Shown piece after piece: positions 34,058 to 42,833 of a stretch of 55,522 nucleotides of DNA. The DNA comes from Bacilli bacterium. GTDB lineage: Bacteria; Bacillota_I; Bacilli_A; RF39; UBA660. Numbering within the stretch: the first letter of the stretch is position 1; the number at the start of each line of letters is the position of its first letter. The stretch covers positions 1-55,522 of the forward strand of contig JAFUAL010000007.1 in NCBI GenBank assembly GCA_017460745.1, given 5' to 3'. The notes under the pieces are model-generated. The model ran no database searches. It was not told the origin of the DNA and was given only the letters and a program-made list of their open reading frames with translations. The translations under genes were made by a program, and so were the position numbers.

Positions 34058-35032
34058 TTATCTTCTACACATATCATTATCATATGACATATTACTATCT
34101 CCAATATATATATCTTTATTTCCATCTAACGTATTACATTTTAGTAATGCAATATCATATTTTTTTGATTTATATAGTATTGAACCACCATCTTTATATG
34201 TATCTACATAATCTAATAAATTTGTTATATGTTTTATACTATCATTAGTAGTTTGATATGATTTGGATATAAAATCTTTTAGAGAAATTTTACTATTACC
34301 ATTAACATAATATACTTCTTCTAAAACACTAGATAAATATATTATTTTTTCATCTTTTTCTAAATAAATATTAAATTTATTGGCATTTTGAGCATTTGCT
34401 TTAGTAATTTCTAATTTTGCAGAATTATTTGTATCAATATAAAATTCTAAATATAAATATAAAATCTTTGAATTATCTATTGGTCTATCTTCTTCCTTAA
34501 ATACTTTTTTTACTAATCTATATTGTCCTTCTGATAATTCACTATATACTAAAGACCAATCAATATTAATTTCTTTTTTTTCGTTTGATTTTAAAATATA
34601 GGCAATAGCATTCCAAACCAATGGATTGCCTGTAATAGTATCTATTTCTCTCCACTCTCCATTTTCTTGAATTTCAATATAATAGTCAGGTCCATAAACG
34701 TAATCTTTATTTGTATTATTTTTTAATACAATAGTTGCTCCTTTAGAAGTCAAAGTATTTGCTTTTAAAGATAAAGATACACTATCACTGCTATTTTGCT
34801 TATTTTCATCATAAACGTTTATTTTTCCACCAACATAAATTCCTAAAATATTAAATTCCCATCCATCTTCATATCCTGTAGATGATTTTTCATTTAATCT
34901 ATGTATTTTTGTATATTTGTATAATATTGCTTTATATTCTATAGAACCTCCATCTTTTAATCGTATAGGAATTGGAATTAATAATAAGACAAAAATCACA
35001 ATTACAACAATAATTATTTTCTTCTTTTTCAC
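34058..35032 (-). CDS. Membrane-anchored protein with a Big_14-like Ig domain
   Basis: 324 residues from GTG at 35032 (SD AGGTGATTTT); a TTG further up overlaps the upstream gene. One N-terminal anchor (KIIIVVIVIFVLLLIPIPI) places the rest outside. RLKDGGSIEYKAILYKYTKI followed by an Ig-like region (TLTSKGATIVLKNNTNKDY, YGPDYYIEIQENGEWREID, SEGQYRLVKKVFK) matches the bacterial Ig-like Big_14 type. The C-terminal part has a second DGGSILYKSKKYDIALLKCN motif. The role is unknown; it clusters with three YcxB-like membrane proteins. Confidence 0.7.
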   Translation of the reverse strand: MKKKKIIIVVIVIFVLLLIPIPIRLKDGGSIEYKAILYKYTKIHRLNEKSSTGYEDGWEFNILGIYVGGKINVYDENKQNSSDSVSLSLKANTLTSKGATIVLKNNTNKDYVYGPDYYIEIQENGEWREIDTITGNPLVWNAIAYILKSNEKKEINIDWSLVYSELSEGQYRLVKKVFKEEDRPIDNSKILYLYLEFYIDTNNSAKLEITKANAQNANKFNIYLEKDEKIIYLSSVLEEVYYVNGNSKISLKDFISKSYQTTNDSIKHITNLLDYVDTYKDGGSILYKSKKYDIALLKCNTLDGNKDIYIGDSNMSYDNDMCRR

Positions 35033-35040
35033 AAAATCAC

Positions 35041-36393
35041 CTACCAAACAACTTTATAAAACATTTTATTACTACTACTCGTATACAAATTAATTAGTTT
35101 ATTTTTTGATTCTCCCATTCCTTTTTCTTTAAAGAAATCATTGCTCCATTTATATACCTTTTTATTACCAACTTTAATTTCATCTTTAAAATAGAAATCA
35201 TTAACACTTTCTAAATTAGTATCTACTAAATCAAATGTATTTATATAATCTAAATCTTTATATTCATCTATTAAATAAGCATCAACTGCCTCGTTGTTTT
35301 TAAAAAAATACTTTATTTTGCTAATTATTTTATTTGTATTTTTTATACTTTGAAGTTTCAATTCATCATATGATTCAATACTCTCACTTAAATCATTGCC
35401 ATTGTATTTAATCATTTTGACATTATTATTTTTTTCAATTTCAAATAAATACTTCTCTTTTACATTAAAACTTATATCTTTTAAATAAATGTAATTTTTA
35501 TCTTTATTACCAATAAAATAATTACCATTATAAATAATTATTTTATAATCCTTAGCAATTATCTCTTTATAAAATTCTTCAAAATGTTTATCAATTTCAT
35601 TATTATCATCTAAATAATTGCATTCTTCTAATTTATTTAATTTGTAATTTTCTCTAACACATTCGTAATAATCCCAAGTAGTATTATCATAATATACATT
35701 TTTTAATTTATTTTTAGCAAAAAAACTTATATTAAAAATTTCTATATCAATACCATATTCAGAATTTTTATATTCTTCTCTATTTATATTTAATAAAGAG
35801 AATAATATCATAATAGTTAAAACAACACCTGATAAAATCATAAAAAATACCATTACAAAATTCATTGATTTATAATTTTTACTTTCGTCTTTATTTATTA
35901 TTTCCACATCTATTTTACTTTTTATAAATTGTACAAGTTTTATGTTTGATATATCTTTATCTATAATTAAGACATTTTTTTTATTTTTTAAATAAATATT
36001 GGTATTTGTTTCTATACATTTTTCAATTTCATCATAATTTATTTTTATATTTCTATCTGTAATTCTAATTATATATTTATCATAAAATTCAAGTGAAATA
36101 TTATCAGCAATTTTATTTTTCCTTGTCAAATTTGAAAATACCTTCTTAGAATAATCTTCTAACTTCGTTTTATATAATAAAGTTATAGCAATCTGATAGT
36201 TTATGAAAAATAGAATAACAAGAAAAATTTTTCTAAATATTAGAAATAATATACATGATATAACTAAATTAATAATAGTTCCTGTTATTACTAAATTCAA
36301 ATATAAATTAGGAAAAACTTTATTGATTTTAGTAAATTCTTCATCAGTTAATTTTGTTGTTGCTTTAAATAAACATTTATCTTTCTTTGGCAT
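35041..36393 (-). CDS. YcxB-like membrane protein, large form
   Basis: 450 residues from ATG at 36393 (SD GGTGAT). Two membrane helices (about 32-70) are followed by a YcxB/PH-like domain (ISLEFYDKYIIRITDRNIKI, NYDEIEKCIETNTNIYLKNK, then a VQFIKSK helix). A third helix near 185 leads to a large unknown extracellular or cytosolic part. It overlaps the upstream paralogue by 17 bp. The C-terminal part is unlike any family I know. Confidence 0.65.
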   Translation of the reverse strand: MPKKDKCLFKATTKLTDEEFTKINKVFPNLYLNLVITGTIINLVISCILFLIFRKIFLVILFFINYQIAITLLYKTKLEDYSKKVFSNLTRKNKIADNISLEFYDKYIIRITDRNIKINYDEIEKCIETNTNIYLKNKKNVLIIDKDISNIKLVQFIKSKIDVEIINKDESKNYKSMNFVMVFFMILSGVVLTIMILFSLLNINREEYKNSEYGIDIEIFNISFFAKNKLKNVYYDNTTWDYYECVRENYKLNKLEECNYLDDNNEIDKHFEEFYKEIIAKDYKIIIYNGNYFIGNKDKNYIYLKDISFNVKEKYLFEIEKNNNVKMIKYNGNDLSESIESYDELKLQSIKNTNKIISKIKYFFKNNEAVDAYLIDEYKDLDYINTFDLVDTNLESVNDFYFKDEIKVGNKKVYKWSNDFFKEKGMGESKNKLINLYTSSSNKMFYKVVW

Positions 36394-36931
36394 TTTTATC
36401 ACCATCCTTATTATTCATTTCTTTTTCATATTCTTTTAATGTTCCAACAAATACTTTAGGATTTTTTTCTAAAACTATTTCTCCAAATTTTAAAAAATCT
36501 TTATCTTGATCTCCATCTAATGTAAATTTTTCTTTCATTCCATTTTTTAAATAAAGCGTTATATACAAATAAATACCTGAATGTTTTTTTATTGGCATTC
36601 CAAAAGATGGAACCAATATTAAAATATCTTCATAATATACCTTTGATAAAGTATCTAAATTAAATATATATTTATCAGTAAAATAAACTTTGCCTATATT
36701 AAATAAACAATTATTTAATTCTTTTTCTATTATTTTTTTATTTTGTAAGTTTTTTATTTGATAAATTTGTTTTACTAGACTATATAACATCAAGATAATT
36801 CCTATTATTAATATTGTTAAACTCGACATATCCTTTTTTATAAAAAAAGTAAAAAATAATATCCAAGCAATCATAGCAATACAATTTTTTATTATAAATT
36901 TTTTTAAATAATTACTAAACGAAAAATTCAT
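36377..36931 (-). CDS. YcxB-like two-helix membrane protein
   Basis: 184 residues. Two N-terminal membrane helices (about 15-30 and 35-52), then a PH-like domain with KVYFTDKYIFNLDTLSKVYY, EDILILVPSFG and a C-terminal tail. It is a paralogue of the genes on both sides. A set of three such proteins suggests an immunity or surface-exclusion cassette, but this is inference. Confidence 0.6.
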   Translation of the reverse strand: MNFSFSNYLKKFIIKNCIAMIAWILFFTFFIKKDMSSLTILIIGIILMLYSLVKQIYQIKNLQNKKIIEKELNNCLFNIGKVYFTDKYIFNLDTLSKVYYEDILILVPSFGMPIKKHSGIYLYITLYLKNGMKEKFTLDGDQDKDFLKFGEIVLEKNPKVFVGTLKEYEKEMNNKDGDKNAKER

Positions 36932-36937
36932 AAACTA

Positions 36938-37465
36938 TTACTTCCTATCTTTATTAAAATTAACCCATATATTCTTTTTCATTATTATATCACTAAAATC
37001 TCTATAATCCGTAAAATACAAATTACCTATCATAAATTTATCTTTTTTTTGATCTTTTGTTATGGTATATAAAAATCTAACTAAACTAAAATCACTTCTA
37101 ATTAATGGCTTAAATTCCAACGTTTTATACATAAATTCAATATCTTTATATTTGAATAAATGACTATTTCTTAGATTAACAATATATGTATCAGTTAAAA
37201 TAAAATGAAATGGAACAATTAAAATAGGATCAAGCAATTCCTTTTCAATTTTCTTGAAATCACTTTTTTTGGTATTTTTTATGTTAAAAATATGATTACT
37301 AATTCTTTTAATAAACATTATTATACATATGATATCTAGTCCAAGAAAAAATATTGAACCATTATATTGAATCATACCTATAGTTAAATATAAAATAGAA
37401 ATAGTATAAAGTATGATTGTCTTAATTATTGAAAGAATAACATATTTTTTTACTTTTTTTCCCAT
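36938..37465 (-). CDS. YcxB-like two-helix membrane protein
   Basis: 175 residues, SD GGGAG. The same layout as the previous protein: two N-terminal helices (about 12-50), then PHF-type strand FILTDTYIVNLRNSHLFKYK and DIEFMYKTLEF. It is the first of the cluster; 37466-37729 upstream is AT-rich DNA without a clear gene or hairpin. Confidence 0.6.
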   Translation of the reverse strand: MGKKVKKYVILSIIKTIILYTISILYLTIGMIQYNGSIFFLGLDIICIIMFIKRISNHIFNIKNTKKSDFKKIEKELLDPILIVPFHFILTDTYIVNLRNSHLFKYKDIEFMYKTLEFKPLIRSDFSLVRFLYTITKDQKKDKFMIGNLYFTDYRDFSDIIMKKNIWVNFNKDRK

Positions 37466-37729
37466 AAACTGCTCCCATAACCTATAAATTAAATATTATT
37501 ATACTTTTCTATTTTAGTTTGTCTAAAATATTAACTATCGCATCAAACTATGCATCTTCATTTATTTTTTTATTATTTATTATATGAACCAATAAAAGAT
37601 TTATATTAAGTAGGTTTTTCTATATTCATTATACTATAATAGTAAATGTATAGCAATAAAAATCCTTATAATGATATTATACCATAAATTTATAATTCAT
37701 AATATTAGTAATCATTAATTACATTTTAG

Positions 37730-39505
37730 TTAAACAAGTTCAACTTTATCTTTTATTTTTCCCATAGATTTTTCTTTTCTAAAATTATCTAAATTAAAAC
37801 AACTAATTTTAAATTCTTTTTTAGTAGTAGGCAAATTAGTCATTTTGAATTTAATAGGGTAGTTACCAATTGGGATAACACTTGCTTTAACAGGAGGCAT
37901 CCTAGATTTCATGAAAATTGCCTCACCAAATTTTAATTTCATTAATTCGTCAGGAGTAAGTAATTCTCTTCCCATTAAGGATTTATCATTTGATATATTA
38001 TAATCAAAATGCTCTAATCTAGTAGAGGTAGAAACTCTCGAACTAGATATTGTATATTTACCTAAACGTGAACTTATCTCTTTTGCTGATTCATTATCAG
38101 AAGTAAGCAAATAAATCCAAGAAGTATTGGATTTGATAGTACCGGCAGACTCCTTATATTTTTCTTTTAATTGGTCGAAATCTTGAATCACAAGAAAAAA
38201 TCTAATATTACGAGAACGAGAAACAGTAATTTTGTTGGACATAGAATTAATAGGTGGCATATTAGAAAACTCGTCAAGAATGAAATTGACTCTAACAGGA
38301 ATTTTTCCATTAGGCAGTGACTGTGCTGTATTGACAAGAGCTTGATAACATTGGTCTATAAATAAACAAGCAAGTTCATGTCTTGATTCCTTTTCATCTG
38401 GAATGATAAGGAAAACGACAGATTTATTTTTCCCAATATTATCTAACTCAAAATCAGTTCTACTTGTAAGATTTGCAATACCTGTATCACTAAACATTTT
38501 AATGGTGGTAGCAAGTACAGAAAAAAGAGTAGCTCTTGTTTCACCTTTAGCAAAAGATCCGGTAGCATATGCCATCTTGGACAAAGAACCCATTGGCTTT
38601 TGTTGAAAGTATAAATCCAATGAATTAAATCTATCAATCATTTTAGAACCATGTTCCACCAATAAATTATAAATAGAAAATAAATTAACTTCGGATTCAG
38701 TTTCAGCATCTTCAATAATAGCATAGCAAAGGGCAGTAAGAACAGCAGTAGCAGATTTTTCCCAATACATGTCTTTACTAGAAAGGTTTTTACATAAGGA
38801 TTTAGAAAAATTTTCTATAACATCACCTGCAAGATCAATATTTCCATTTTTATAATACTTATAAGCAAGATGAAGTGGATTCCAACCATCACTCGCAAAA
38901 GCATTTCTTAAATTAATTACATAGATATTATAATCTTGTTTCTTTAAAAAATCTGCTGAATAGTTATAAAGTTCACCTTTGCTATCATTTATGACCATTG
39001 ATTCACCTGCATAACCTAGATTAAAAATAGTAGGTAAAATTTCACATTGAGTTTTTCCACTTCCTGTGTTTCCTATAATAAGGGTATGATCAAAGGAATC
39101 GGAATAGTAATGTTTGCCATCAAGAAAAGTAACAGGAACACCACCACTAGAAAGTTGTGAACCAATATTCCACACCTTAAATTCTTTTTTTATTTCTTTT
39201 TTAGTCATCCAACGTGCAGAACCATATTCGAAACTACCATCTTCTTTTGGAAATTCTTTATTTTTCTTTACTATTAATTTTAAATCCTTATCATATTTTA
39301 AAAGAAAAAGAGGAATTAAAGAAGTAAACAAAATAGTTCCAAATAATAAATTAGAATCTTTAAGGGCTGACAAAGAGGTAATTAAATTAAAATTCCAAGT
39401 CAATTTTATGTTATTTCTTATAATAGACACTATATTAAAACATAGATTAGCTGATAAAATAAATCCCATTATTATAATTAAAATATATTTACTTATTTTT
39501 TTTAT
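37730..39505 (-). CDS. VirD4/TraG-type coupling ATPase, probable AUA start
   Basis: About 591 residues. It links the relaxase-DNA complex to a mating channel. Walker A GNTGSGKT near residue 150, Walker B NFILDEFSNMP, then IQDFDQLKEKY are typical. The ATG at 39469 has no SD and cuts the first membrane segment. In frame upstream, GGAGG (39519-39515) is followed after 9 bases by ATA (39505), giving I/M-K-K-I-S-K-Y-I-L-I-I-I-M-G-F, a normal membrane start. A second helix is at about 45-65. It is translated after the 39502 gene, overlapping its stop. Confidence 0.9.
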   Translation of the reverse strand: MKKISKYILIIIMGFILSANLCFNIVSIIRNNIKLTWNFNLITSLSALKDSNLLFGTILFTSLIPLFLLKYDKDLKLIVKKNKEFPKEDGSFEYGSARWMTKKEIKKEFKVWNIGSQLSSGGVPVTFLDGKHYYSDSFDHTLIIGNTGSGKTQCEILPTIFNLGYAGESMVINDSKGELYNYSADFLKKQDYNIYVINLRNAFASDGWNPLHLAYKYYKNGNIDLAGDVIENFSKSLCKNLSSKDMYWEKSATAVLTALCYAIIEDAETESEVNLFSIYNLLVEHGSKMIDRFNSLDLYFQQKPMGSLSKMAYATGSFAKGETRATLFSVLATTIKMFSDTGIANLTSRTDFELDNIGKNKSVVFLIIPDEKESRHELACLFIDQCYQALVNTAQSLPNGKIPVRVNFILDEFSNMPPINSMSNKITVSRSRNIRFFLVIQDFDQLKEKYKESAGTIKSNTSWIYLLTSDNESAKEISSRLGKYTISSSRVSTSTRLEHFDYNISNDKSLMGRELLTPDELMKLKFGEAIFMKSRMPPVKASVIPIGNYPIKFKMTNLPTTKKEFKISCFNLDNFRKEKSMGKIKDKVELV

Positions 39506-40095
39506 ATCTCTATCCCTCCAAAATCTTCACCCTCAAGTTGTCTTAAAGAAAGCGAGTTAGTAATCAATTCTTCTAAAAACAAACCATTTTTATATAACGA
39601 AACAATTTCAAATTTCATATTTTTATGAAAAAACTGATTAATATTTTTATCTTTTAATTCATTTTTTAATTTTTCGTATGAAGATAAGTCATCCCTATAC
39701 TCTAAAATTAAAGCATCATTAATTAAAAAATTTATTAAACTTCTAGCAGTTGATAAATCGTTTTTGTTAAAAGTATGCAAAGAGGGAAATTCTTGCTTAT
39801 CAGGTGTATAAGATTTTACAAATAGACAGTTGTCTTTATCAGTAGCAATTGATTGAATTAGTAAATCTTTATCAATAGTAATAGAATAAATTACATTTAA
39901 AAATTTTTTTAAAGAAAAAGAGTTAATATCAAGATACTGATCTAAAATATCTTCTTTAAAGAAAAGACCATAATTTGCAAAACAATATTCTGTTATATAA
40001 TTCATTATTTTTCTTTTAGCATCCATTGAATCTTTTCCAATAATCATATCTGAAATAACATCTTCTTCGTTTCTAGTTATGTCAATAGCAAACAT
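39502..40095 (-). CDS. Hypothetical mobilization-operon protein
   Basis: 197 residues. It begins in the TAATG overlap with the relaxase stop. It contains DMIIGKDSMDAKRKIMNYIT and many helical segments, no membrane helix. Its position between relaxase and coupling protein suggests a transfer-accessory role. It ends GGIEI and its last codons contain the SD (GGAGGG) for the coupling protein. Family unknown. Confidence 0.6.
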   Translation of the reverse strand: MFAIDITRNEEDVISDMIIGKDSMDAKRKIMNYITEYCFANYGLFFKEDILDQYLDINSFSLKKFLNVIYSITIDKDLLIQSIATDKDNCLFVKSYTPDKQEFPSLHTFNKNDLSTARSLINFLINDALILEYRDDLSSYEKLKNELKDKNINQFFHKNMKFEIVSLYKNGLFLEELITNSLSLRQLEGEDFGGIEI

Positions 40096-41549
40096 TATAC
40101 TTTATAATCCTCCACTTCTAAATTATATTGAATCTCTTCAATAATTTGTTTTTCTTCTTGTTCTAATTCATACATTAGATGGTTGATTGCTTGATTTATA
40201 AAACTTTTATAATTTAATTCTCTATAAAAATATTTATTTTTAAATTTATTATACCTTTCAAAATCATATCCTAATTTTTTTAAAGAATTATAGAATTCAG
40301 TAGTAGACATATCAATATTTGACGTAGCAACAGAAGATATCAATGTTTCGACATCAAAATCATAATGAGAATTTTGAATCCATCTATAAAATATTTTTTT
40401 TATTTGAGTATCATTTAATCCTGAAATCATACAAAGTTTATATAAATCTTTGGCAATATTTTTTTTCGTTTCCTCTTTTGAATAATCATTTCTACTTTTA
40501 AAATTTAACTCCAAAATATGCTTTTGAAGAAATTGTTTTTCACGTTCCATACTTTCAGTAGACTGATATCTTTTAAAATTTGCCAAAATTTCATTTCCTA
40601 TTTTAGAATATAACCTATTAAGCTGATCATTATAATATTTTCTTTTTTTATTATATTGAGAATTACCATATAGATTATTTAATTCTTTTTGATGCTCATC
40701 TAGTAATCTTAAATATTTAGCATAATCATATTTAACAGAATCATGAAGAAGTATATATTCAATAATCGAATTTAATTCTTCTTTATAAGGTATCATATTT
40801 TTTGAATTATATTGAAGTCTACCTTTCTTTGGTAGGTGCTCATATAAACTTAATAATTTCTTATTTAATTCTTTTCTATAACTATCACTAAATAATCTTT
40901 GAGATTTAATTTTATTGAATTCCTTAAGATTTATTTTTTCAGTAATATATGCAAAAGTTTTATCTCGTAGTTCATAAAATTGTATATTATCAATTAAATA
41001 ACTAACAACATTACTTTTAAATTTATAAATTACTGATTTGGGATAACGAGGGTTAGTTTTCATTGGAACTTTTTCATAAATACACAAATGGATGTGTGGA
41101 TGTTTAGGGGTATCTAAATGTAAGGCACACATCCATTCAGTATTATTTAAATCAAGTCCCATATCAAGAATTAATGATGGCATAACATTGTTAGTTAGGC
41201 TATAATAATCAATTTTTGTAATTAATCCATGATTAAGAGCAAATTCAGACGGAAACGATAAAAAGCCTCTCCAATACATACCATTATTATCAAGAACTTT
41301 GATTTTATCAAGAACGTCTTTTACAGCAACATCACCATTAGAATTCCATAGAAAAGCCTCATCACTTTCGGTTATAAATGCATCCTTTTTTGAATAAATA
41401 ATAAAATCATTTAAAAGATTGTATTGATCAATGCTAGATGGATCGGCTTTATTTTTTTGAGTCGCATATTTAATCCAACCGGAAATTCCTTTAGTTTTAT
41501 TTTTAGGATTTTGGTACTCCAATTTGAATACGATATTACTCTTGCTCAT
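40095..41549 (-). CDS. MobL-type relaxase
   Basis: 484 residues. The N-terminal 200 residues match MobL relaxases: GISGWIKYATQKNKAD, WRGFLSFPSEFALNHGL and the HUH metal motif in ALHLDTPKHPHIHL. The catalytic Tyr is not certain. It would nick oriT and pilot the strand during mobilization. The C-terminal half is helical. It overlaps the accessory gene upstream by 14 bp and the next by 1 bp. Confidence 0.85.
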   Translation of the reverse strand: MSKSNIVFKLEYQNPKNKTKGISGWIKYATQKNKADPSSIDQYNLLNDFIIYSKKDAFITESDEAFLWNSNGDVAVKDVLDKIKVLDNNGMYWRGFLSFPSEFALNHGLITKIDYYSLTNNVMPSLILDMGLDLNNTEWMCALHLDTPKHPHIHLCIYEKVPMKTNPRYPKSVIYKFKSNVVSYLIDNIQFYELRDKTFAYITEKINLKEFNKIKSQRLFSDSYRKELNKKLLSLYEHLPKKGRLQYNSKNMIPYKEELNSIIEYILLHDSVKYDYAKYLRLLDEHQKELNNLYGNSQYNKKRKYYNDQLNRLYSKIGNEILANFKRYQSTESMEREKQFLQKHILELNFKSRNDYSKEETKKNIAKDLYKLCMISGLNDTQIKKIFYRWIQNSHYDFDVETLISSVATSNIDMSTTEFYNSLKKLGYDFERYNKFKNKYFYRELNYKSFINQAINHLMYELEQEEKQIIEEIQYNLEVEDYKV

Positions 41550-41952
41550 CTTCTAACTCTTTTTTTCTTGCAGACATTTTTCTAATATCTTTAAGGACTA
41601 ATTCTTGGGCTTTTTCAGTAATAGGGTGGTCGATAGTAGAAAAACTAAGTTCTTCCATTGTTTGTGGAACTTTCAATTGCTGCATAAAAATATCTTGTTG
41701 TTTTAAGAGCCATCTAGTATTGAAATCAATTTTATTTAGTACCAACATTAATTGTTTAAAATAGGTATCAAAACTTTTTTTTAATCCAATTTCTAATATA
41801 TTAACTAACTTACTTTGACTATCACTTAATTTATCAGTTTGCATTTTTTCTATAACTGCTTGATGAACAAACTCTGAAGTATTCATATTATTTTTTTCAG
41901 CATATAAACTTATCTCACTTTTTTCATCAGGACTAACACGAAAGTTTACTAT
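41536..41952 (-). CDS. MobC-like relaxosome protein, non-AUG start
   Basis: About 138 residues. The first ATG (41886) would remove the ribbon strand VNFRVSPDEKSEISLYAEKN, which is in frame and typical of ribbon-helix-helix MobC proteins. Between the upstream in-frame stop (41977-41979) and that ATG there is no ATG, GTG or TTG; ATA at 41952 follows TAGGAAAAG at a plausible spacing. The C-terminal half has MQQLKVPQTMEELSFSTIDH. It is expected to bind oriT with the relaxase. Confidence 0.7.
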   Translation of the reverse strand: MVNFRVSPDEKSEISLYAEKNNMNTSEFVHQAVIEKMQTDKLSDSQSKLVNILEIGLKKSFDTYFKQLMLVLNKIDFNTRWLLKQQDIFMQQLKVPQTMEELSFSTIDHPITEKAQELVLKDIRKMSARKKELEDEQE

Positions 41953-41963
41953 ATAATCTTTTC

Positions 41964-42143
41964 CTATATAGATCCCTTATTATCTTTTGAAATTATTAAG
42001 TTTAAATTTTTAAGTACAAAGTCTTTAACATAATCTTCTATTAAATCTTGTTGAGTCATTTTCTTTTTGTTAAGAATTTGTTTTAAAACTTCAAATAGGG
42101 TAGAATCAATTCGACCTTTAAGAACACAACTATCATTATTCAT
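41964..42143 (-). CDS. Small ribbon-helix-helix protein
   Basis: 59 residues from ATG 42143 with strong SD GGAGGTGAT (upstream in-frame ATGs lie in front of the SD). SCVLKGRIDSTLFEVLKQIL and KKMTQQDLIEDYVKDFVL fit a small RHH regulator or oriT-binding protein. It is the first gene of the mobilization operon, next to the direct-repeat region. Confidence 0.65.
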   Translation of the reverse strand: MNNDSCVLKGRIDSTLFEVLKQILNKKKMTQQDLIEDYVKDFVLKNLNLIISKDNKGSI

Positions 42144-42258
42144 AGATATCACCTCCATATTGTGTACAAAGAAATGCACTTAAATTGATTAAAATTATTT
42201 ATATTTTTTTCTTGATAAGATGTACCAAGTTGTGTGTCCAGTTTAAGCGGGATAAGAG

Positions 42259-42418
42259 TGTATGACAAACAACTTCCCAGTGGGGAGTTTCGCCCATTTT
42301 ACAAGGGTTTACAAAGATTGCTTTTGTATGACAAATCTTTTTTTGTATGACAATTGTATGACAGAAAATGAATCAAAAATGCATAAAAAAAGGCATTTGT
42401 CTGACAGATGTATTACAA
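42259..42418 (+). repeat. Iteron-like TGTATGACAA repeats next to a hairpin: candidate oriT
   Basis: Six copies in one orientation: exact at 42259, 42325 and 42344, near-exact at 42355, 42399 and 42409. Between the first two lies an imperfect inverted repeat AACTTCCC/GGGGAGTT (42271-42278 and 42282-42289). They sit just upstream of the small DNA-binding protein, MobC-like and relaxase genes, the usual place for oriT. A reading frame across the repeats is not believed to be a gene. Confidence 0.6.
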
Positions 42419-42573
42419 ATTCCTTAATTTCTAACCCTAAAAAAATGGCTATTTGTACAAATTTTAAATATTTTTTTTAAAGCAATAAATAAAATATAGA
42501 CTAGATAATGTACTAAATAAATTAATACTCATTTAATTAAGTTATCATAAATATCCCTCCTTATTGTATAAAA

Positions 42574-42641
42574 AAAATGAGTTTTTGCCGACAGACTTAA
42601 CTCATTTTACTATATTATACCACTTGACAAATTAATTGCAA
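42574..42641 (-). promoter_or_regulatory. Promoter with immediate terminator hairpin: small RNA or attenuator
   Basis: On the minus strand TTGCAA (42641-42636), 16 bp, TATAAT (42619-42614), then within a few bases of the start point the stem AAAATGAGTT/AACTCATTTT (42608-42599 and 42583-42574) and eight T. A good SD and ATG (42563-42546) follow, but the frame stops after three codons. The other parts of 42420-42833 are AT-rich without further genes. Confidence 0.5.
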
Positions 42642-42833
42642 TAAACAAAAAAGTTTTTTTTAGTGTTTAAATAGTGTTTAAAAAGTACACTTTGTTTAAA
42701 ATAATCGCTTGAATTATATTATTATTTTATTTTTTATTAATTTGGTTATATTATATCTTCTAGTAAAAATCCTAGTAATTTTAAGATTTTTCTGTAAAAA
42801 TATGGTAAAATATTATGTCAAAGAGGTGATTTT

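Noticed and set aside
42262..42480. A 72-codon reading frame in the repeat region
   Set aside because: It is made of the TGTATGACAA repeats, has no SD and an odd composition; regulatory or oriT DNA explains it.
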